35,454 bases of DNA from Schoenoplectus triqueter (Eukaryota > Streptophyta > Magnoliopsida > Poales > Cyperaceae), in the NCBI GenBank assembly GCA_964058805.1, contig CAXKVV010001705.1, forward strand, positions 1 through 35,454, read 5' to 3'. Positions 29,510 to 35,454 of the stretch are shown here, piece after piece; the stretch's first letter is position 1; each line of letters begins with the position of its first letter. Below the pieces are notes generated by a model, which saw nothing but the letters and a program-made list of their open reading frames with translations, had not been told where the DNA came from and ran no database searches. A program made the position numbers and the translations under genes.

Positions 29510-30590
29510 GGCACATGAGCAAAAAAAGAAGCACAAGAAGAAAGTCTCTTGAGGAGGCTTTACAAGACAAAATAGTTCTTAAGGAGAAGGCGATGTATGT
29601 CCAAAAGGTATAAGTGCACGGCCGAGGAGGTCTTAGCCGAGGACAAGGTAGAGGTGAATTGGGTTAGTCGAGCCAAAACTCATGAGGATGTGGAAGAGAT
29701 TGAGGTGGTAGAGGAAACAAATCCGACGTAGATTGCTACTATTATGGGAAGCACGAACATTAGTCGAGATTGCTGGATCGAGAAGAAAATAGAAGGCAAA
29801 CCCAACTACGCTAAAGTGAAGGAATACAGTGATGTGTTGTTGATGGCACAAGTCATGTCAACCTCGGAAAGTGATACAATATGGTATCTTGAAATACTAG
29901 TTAGTAACTACATAACTGGTCACAAGCACTTATTTGCGAAGAAGACCGAGTTAGAAGGATTAGTCTCAGGAGACGCCTCCAAGATGGAGGTACAAGGAAA
30001 ATAAAAGGTAAAATTTCTCCAAAAGAATGGAAGATTCGGGATGGTTGAAGATGTATACTTCATTCCTAAAATGAAAAGCAACATACTAAACGTGGGATAA
30101 TTAACAGAGAAGGGGTTTAAGATATTCATGAAGAATCAGACTCTACACCTAAAATACAAACAAGGAAGAGAAATACCTTGAGTTAAGATAGGGGAGAATA
30201 TAATGTTTAAACTGAACTTACGAAGAGTCGAGGAGAAATATCTCAAAGTTAATAAGGAAGATGAAACATGGTTGTGGCACATGAGTTCGAACATCTAAGG
30301 TACAGTGGCCTCAGAGATTTGGTCAAGTAGTCGATTCAAGGACTGCTGAATCTCAAGTTCGAGAATTTTTGCGAAGGATGTGTGGTCAAAAAACAAAAGA
30401 AAAGGTCATTCGGGAAGTTTCAGTACCAAGCAAAGAGGCCCCTCGAGTTGATACACACTGCCATATGTAGACCGATCACCTCAGGTTCATTCAGCGGGAA
30501 GAGTTACTTTATCATTTTCATTGATGATTTTTTAAGAGAGTGTTGGATGTATTTCCTCAAAGAGAATTGTCTATGTATCTAGAATTATAA
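29510..30590 (+). pseudogene. Copia Gag-protease-integrase relic
   Basis: Fragments in frame-shifted order match the family of the element in annexin intron 5. AHEQKKKHKKK lies at the left edge, then LEEALQDKIVLKEKAMYVQK and an RG-rich part. A degenerate zinc knuckle (CYYYGKHEHYSRDC) is near 29735-29775. A ruined protease box follows (WYLEILVSNYITGHKHLFA; ancestral DTGASNH). Then come VYFIPKMKSNIL, MFKLNLRRVEEKYLKVN and KEDETWLWHM. An integrase start follows (KRPLELIHTAICRPITSGSF, SYFIIFIDDF). Multiple stops and frameshifts; dead. It is useful because it shows what normally follows KLNLR...VN in this family, which the intronic chimera lacks. Confidence 0.8.
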
Positions 30591-30990
30591 TATAGATATA
30601 AACTTGTATAAGTAATGATGACACCAACCCCTATAAATAGAAGTGGTACTTATGAATTTGCAAGAGAGAAAATATTTATAACTTTCAGTTGAAATTAATA
30701 ATAAACAGCTTTTAAGCAAATCTATTCCTTCTCCTATATTTAACAGATTGTTTTTAACTCCCTCATATAGATTTACGCTAATTGTTCTTAAGAGTTAGAT
30801 TGCACCGCTGTGAATGACTTCAAGATAGTACCTCGAGATCATAAATTCGAGATATATTACAGTGAATATCTATAATCATACTTTGGGATAGTATTACGAA
30901 TCTATGAGTTCAAGATATATATATATTCGAGATAATCCACTTCGAGGTAAAGTTTGAAAAATAACATTCACTATTCACATTTAAGAGTGT
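30570..30990 (+). repeat. Possible LTR or promoter remnant after the copia relic
   Basis: CCCCTATAAATAGAAGTGG gives a clear TATA-like box (30632-30639), followed by a leader-like stretch and several TCGAGAT-type words (30830-30950). It may be the 3' LTR of the copia relic after a large internal deletion. No second copy exists in the window to prove it. Confidence 0.3.
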
Positions 30991-32171
30991 AACAAATTTC
31001 TTTTAATTTACCCTTCCCTTGAGCCCTACACATTTAATTTATTCTTTCTGTCACCTCTCTCCATGTTCCCAATCTTCCCTCTCTCCCTTCGCTCTCGCCT
31101 ATATTACGTCCATGTTGCAAAGAAAAGACGAAATTTTAATAAAAAAATACGATAAAAATAAAACAAACAACAAAATCATTTTCTTTTATATATGTTTTTT
31201 TTTCGCTTTTGTTAAAACAAAAAAAAAATCTTTAAATAAACATATTTCAAAACACTGAGTGCAAAGTTCACCAAAGAACTTGATAAGCTTAATCTTAAGT
31301 AGCTTTACTCTTAACCTATTATCTTTCCAGGAGCTTTCTATCAGCCTAACTCCGTATAAAACCTAACAAAATTAAGTATTTGAATAAGTCATCCTTTGAT
31401 ATGTAATTATATTCTTGCATTCAGTTTATGGAGATTCCAAGCGATAGTGATGTTGCATAATTTAATTTGGGATTAGGTGCATAACAAACAAATATATGTT
31501 CAATTTAGATTTGTAAAAATCTGCACATACTGTTGTATGAACCAATATACCAATTCCGGAATTTTTTTATCCAACTTTCCAGTTAATTGAATCCTTATAG
31601 TTGCCACTTCACTTGTATCAAGGGGAAAAAATGCATGCTGATCGGATTAGCACAAATTTACACTGTTTACGTGGCAGAATGCTAACCGCCAATACAGAAC
31701 AAGAGGCAAAGATAGGCTTCTATATAGTGGGCCCACATTATGATCACTAAACTAAATATCTACAGACTGTGAAACAGATATTTACTTGCTTGGTTACATT
31801 AGCTATATTTATATATCGGTCCAGTGCTAGCTCCTCAATCTTTCTAATATTATATATATATTTGGCGTGTTCTGAAAATTAGGTAGAACGCGGGTCCAAA
31901 ATATGAGTAGAGATATTACTAATTTATTCTATTTGTCCAATAATTGTTGCTCAAGTTGAGGATAACATGTCGGGTTTTCAACAAATTAATAGTAAAAACA
32001 TCCAATTAATTAGTTAGATACAGAAACAATTAATTCAAACTATGAGTTCCATGATCAAACAGTCAAACCAATCACACATGTCAAGAACTTGAGATTTTCG
32101 ATAATCCATGTTAATTATTTTGACACTAAAAATTTACATGAACATAGTGACATCGCATATATATATATATA
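30991..32171. other. AT-rich non-coding stretch
   Basis: No gene recognised. The frame 31019-31258 has no domain. Short TA repeats occur near 31850 and 32158-32170, the latter bordering a palindromic MITE. Confidence 0.35.
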
Positions 32172-32527
32172 GTAGAGATACCATGAGGTTAACTCAAAAA
32201 ACATATCAAATCATTTCAAAATTTTAATTTATCATTCTCATTAAATTTTTTATATGAAAATCTCATGGGATGCAAAAATTTAAAGCGTTTTGAGCTTTTT
32301 AATTTGTGGTTTTTAATTTTTGAAAATCAGCTCTAAAAATAATAATATTATATTTAATACTTGAACATCATTTTAAAAAATTAAAAACGGTGACTTAAAA
32401 AGTTCAAAACACTTCAAATTTTTGCATCCCACAAGATTTTTATATAAAGAATTTAATGAGAATGATTTAATATGTTTTTTGAGTTAAGCTCATGGAAGGC
32501 CTTCGTGAGCTTAAGCTCACGGTATCT

Positions 32528-32531
<4 letters not shown>
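32172..32531. mobile_element. Palindromic MITE, family A, copy 2
   Basis: The ends are GTAGAGATACCATGAGGTTA and the complement of GTGAAGATACCGTGAGCTTA. Inverted similarity continues through AACTCAAAAAACATAT, TCATTCTCATTAAAT and CTCATGGGATGCAAAAATTT to an AT-rich centre. The left arm lacks about 20 bp present in the right arm. It sits between TA repeats, so the duplication is unreadable. Confidence 0.72.

Positions 32532-32569
<38 letters not shown>
32532..32569. repeat. (TA)n microsatellite
   Basis: About 18-19 TA units directly after the palindromic MITE; a likely length polymorphism. Confidence 0.9.
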
Positions 32570-32573
<4 letters not shown>

Positions 32574-32574
32574 G

Positions 32575-34447
32575 AAAAATGAAGGTCAAACCTTGAAATT
32601 TCATTAATTAAAGCAAACTGTACAAGTGACACCTCGTTGCCTTACAAAATGAATAAAACCGAAAAAGAGTTGAGTGGTGGGGGAAGAATAGAATATACTA
32701 GAACCAATTTCTCATTTTAGCATAATTTTTCTTGTGATGGCCACATCATTATTTATTATCCCGAGAAGATTCTTCTGTATCTTTGATGCTATATTATGAA
32801 TATGGTGGATAGCATTATCCTTTTCCATATTAAGGACAACGTTTGATCGCAAATGAATTAAATTACGTCCATTGACAAGAAAGAAGTGTTGCGGGGAATA
32901 TTAGAGTAAGATTGGAGTATCATTGTTTTGATGTGTACAGCAAGAGGACAATCTCAAAAAGTGTCTTTTAGATTCCTCATCTAATCGGCACATGTAGTAG
33001 ATGTTTATTATAGGCAATTTTTTCTAAGGTTGTTTGTGGTAAGGATTCTTCCATGATAAGATAGCTAGACAAATATATCACTCTGAGTAGAGCTTTGATC
33101 TTCCAATGCAACAGGCGTATCTCATAGTGGTCTTTTAATTAAAAATTGATATGCCAATGCCACCGTGAATATCTGAGTTTGTGCTCTGATCCGTCGTACT
33201 TGTTGGACGCTTATCTGAATGGATGAGTCAAAAATCGATGCAAGTTGTTTAATGTTCTTCCAGAATCATGTAGTGTTAGAAGAGATCCATGGAGGTTGAT
33301 CTTATGAGAAGATTTCATTCCACCATGCTCTGTGCTCTGTATGTCAGGTCCACATCTATTTCATTAGCATAGTTTGGTTCATTAAGCGGAGTTCTCTTAT
33401 CCCTAGCTCTTCAAACTTTTTTGGCGTTAATACAATTGTCCAATTAATGAGGTGTATGGGTCTTTTTTGTACATGTTGTTCTTTTATGACCATGTCATAA
33501 GAATATCCTTCTGATTTTGAAGACAAACATGTTGTATATTAGAGTAGCAGCAATGACTGCATTTATTAGAATGGTTCTTCCTCCTTCCAATAATTTGCTT
33601 GCCTTCCATCTTGGTAATCTGTTTTTGTGTTCTTCCACTAAAGATTGATAATGTGCATTTAATACAGGTTTGTCGGAGAGTGGTAAGTCCAGGCATGTAA
33701 GAAGGAATTTGGCAGCTCCACATCCTATAATATTTGTCAGTCTCACGCTATTTCAGTATGAGCTTTGAGTGACCAGTATCTCAGACTTGTGCATATTTAG
33801 TTTGAGTGCAGACAAGTTTGCAAATATTTAGAAGATGAGTTTTATCATTAGGAGTTGTTGTGAATCGAGTTGTACAAGTAGCATCATATCATCTGCGTAT
33901 TGAAAGCATGTTCTGCAGCCGATGAAGGGATGGTGTATTATACCAAGTTGCTGCAATTTGAGTATCCATGTGGCTAGAAAATCCATTGCTATATTAAAGA
34001 GGTATGGGGATATTGGATTTCCCCATCTGACTCGTCTTCTGAGTGTTATGTCTCTGCCTGCTACAGAATTGATGATGACTTTGAATGTGCGTAGAAATAC
34101 TAAGTATTTTATCCACATACACCATGTGTGGGAGAAGCTCTTTGCTTTGAGAACATCAAGAAGAAAGTTGCAAGCCAGAGTGTCAAAAGCTCTATGTATA
34201 TTTGATTTAAAGAGCATGAGTTATTGCTTTTTGGCAAATGTTATTTCAATGGCTTGTAGTGCATAGTGAAATCCTTGGAATATGTGTCTACCCTTTATGA
34301 ACTATGTTTGTGTCGGTTGGATGATAGCTTATAGCAGTGGTTCGAGTCTATTTGTAAGTATCTTTGAGAACAGTTTCTGAATTACATTTACCATGCTGAT
34401 AAGTCTGTAGTTGGTGGTGGAATCAGCTGGCTTCTTCTTAGGTATTA
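32575..34447 (-). pseudogene. LINE (L1-type) ORF2 relic, reverse transcriptase to 3' end
   Basis: On the minus strand from 34447 one frame runs to 33495 with a handful of stops: VIPKKKPADSTTNYRLISMV, IQKLFSKILTNRLEPLL, FIKGRHIFQGFHYALQAIE and FKSNIHRAFDTLACNFLLDV. Then come RVRWGNPISPYLFNIAMDFL (ancestral RQGDPxSPYLF) and the catalytic FQYADDMML, followed by CGAAKFLLTCLDLPLSDKPV and WKASKLLEGGRTILINAV. Below 33495 the frame shifts repeatedly, but a zf-RVT-like part with WKIKALLRVIYLS and LDEESKRHFLR remains. The 5' part (endonuclease, palm start) is cut off by the CACTA element at 34448. Dead; family placement is firm from the RT motifs. Confidence 0.85.
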
Positions 34448-35454
34448 CACTACAACAGAAAAAAATATTTGACAATGATTGTTGATAAAATTTAAGAACG
34501 ATTCATGGACCGTTATTAAAGGGGGTTTTAGGAAAGTTTCTAAATAAATGTTGTCAAATTACAAGTACTTAAAAAAATTAAATGGCATTTAGCATCAGTT
34601 TTGTACCGGAACCGTTGTTAAAAAAAAGTATTTAATAATAATCTTGGGCTCAAATTTATTGTTAAATATCTCTTTAACAATGGTTCATACACATCGTTGC
34701 TAAAGATCAATTTTTTTTCAAAATTAAACTTGCTTTAACGAAGAACAAACAATAATGTTGATATATAAGAACAAACTAAGAATAAGCATTATGACATATA
34801 TATTATTTATTTAATATTTAATATGAAAAAAATATAATTATTCATCTAATGTAAAAAAACTCACTCAATAATACATCCTTATTCTATAATATAAAAACTT
34901 ATATAATTTCGAAAAAATTCCCAAAAAAAATAGAAAAAATAGATCTACAAATTTCAAATGTAATTTGAAGGTCAAAATGACTTTTTTTGCCCTGAAAATC
35001 ACCGTAACGACATAAATATTAACCATAGGTTGCATCATATATTTTTTGTGGCCGTCTAGAACGTCTCAATCAGAGTTTTCTATCAAAAGTTATGACTGTT
35101 TGAAGTTGAGATTGTCAAATTTTGATTTTTACTTATTCTTTCTTTCTTCTTTCTCTATATGTCTCTCATCTCTCTTTTTATATATGAAAAAATATACGAC
35201 AAAAAGTTAATAATCCGTGAATTTTGATTTTTTTTATCATTGAATTGGGATGAATGAATGGTGAAGTAAAAAATTTTAGCAATTCATGGAAGCAAATGTC
35301 ATTAGTGGGAACAAATATCAGAGCCAAAAAGCTGATAATCATTTAACAATGATTCCTTAAAGGAACCATTGTTAAATATATCCTTTAACAATGATTATTT
35401 ATTCAAAATCATTGCTAAATGGTCTATTTAACAATGGTATTCTTTCAAGGAACC
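34448..35454. mobile_element. CACTA (En/Spm) transposon, left end; runs off the window
   Basis: Starts CACTACAACAGAAAAAAAT, the hallmark terminal repeat, directly after TTA (34445-34447), a plausible 3-bp target site. Behind it lie many short copies of TTTAACAATGGTTC-like words in both orientations (about 34470-34710 and 35340-35454), the subterminal repeats to which CACTA transposases bind. The 34720-35330 interior is AT-rich and shows no transposase. The other end is outside the window, so size and autonomy are unknown. Confidence 0.85.
35342..35376. repeat. Palindrome in CACTA subterminal repeats
   Basis: TTTAACAATGATTCCTT faces AAGGAACCATTGTTAAA across one base, with a single mismatch; two subterminal motifs head to head. 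Confidence 0.7.

Noticed and set aside
1..35454. CRISPR array, operon structure or rRNA/tRNA genes
   Set aside because: No regularly spaced repeats with unique spacers, and no tRNA- or rRNA-like sequence that I could support; the genome is eukaryotic.

Overview
The window looks like nuclear DNA of a flowering plant. It is AT-rich, has short spliced exons with GT-AG introns, and holds two recognisable plant genes (a DUF1677 zinc-finger-like protein and a complete six-exon annexin) among many plant transposable elements. Monocot origin is only a weak impression from the repeat style; the species cannot be named from this sequence.

Layout. 1-5.2 kb: decayed LTR-retrotransposon material (a gypsy-like gag relic, GC-rich repeats, an LTR-like promoter region). 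5.95-6.6 kb: C-terminal part of a Helitron PIF1-like helicase with one in-frame stop. 8.7-9.15 kb: a palindromic MITE. 11.9-13.1 kb: a decayed LINE, followed at once by a 13.1-14.75 kb cluster of two short non-autonomous Helitrons around a palindromic MITE and half of another. 16.2-16.6 kb: the DUF1677 gene with a TATA box. 17.8-23.7 kb: the annexin gene on the minus strand; its 314-aa reading frame is intact, although intron 5 carries a 3,199-bp retrotransposon with 466-bp LTRs and a perfect 5-bp target duplication (AGGCA). 24.3-29.5 kb: two Harbinger/Tourist-like MITEs with cores of degenerate ATT microsatellite; the second sits inside a dead MULE transposase gene. 29.5-31 kb: a copia relic on the plus strand. 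32.2-35.45 kb: another palindromic MITE, a decayed LINE on the minus strand, and the left end of a CACTA transposon that cut into the LINE and runs off the window.

The most interesting object is the retrotransposon in annexin intron 5. Its single 748-aa frame runs from gag, with two tandem zinc knuckles, through an intact-looking protease motif and the GAG-pre-integrase segment. It then switches to about 220 residues of unrelated charged coiled coil and returns to copia sequence for a last scrap of reverse transcriptase. Integrase and nearly all of reverse transcriptase are gone. LTRs, target duplication, primer-binding site and open frame show that this chimera moved as one unit. It resembles a TR-GAG-type non-autonomous element that has also captured host coding sequence.

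The two host genes converge (DUF1677 on plus, annexin on minus) with about 1.2 kb between their stop codons. The rest is mostly nested or neighbouring transposon debris.
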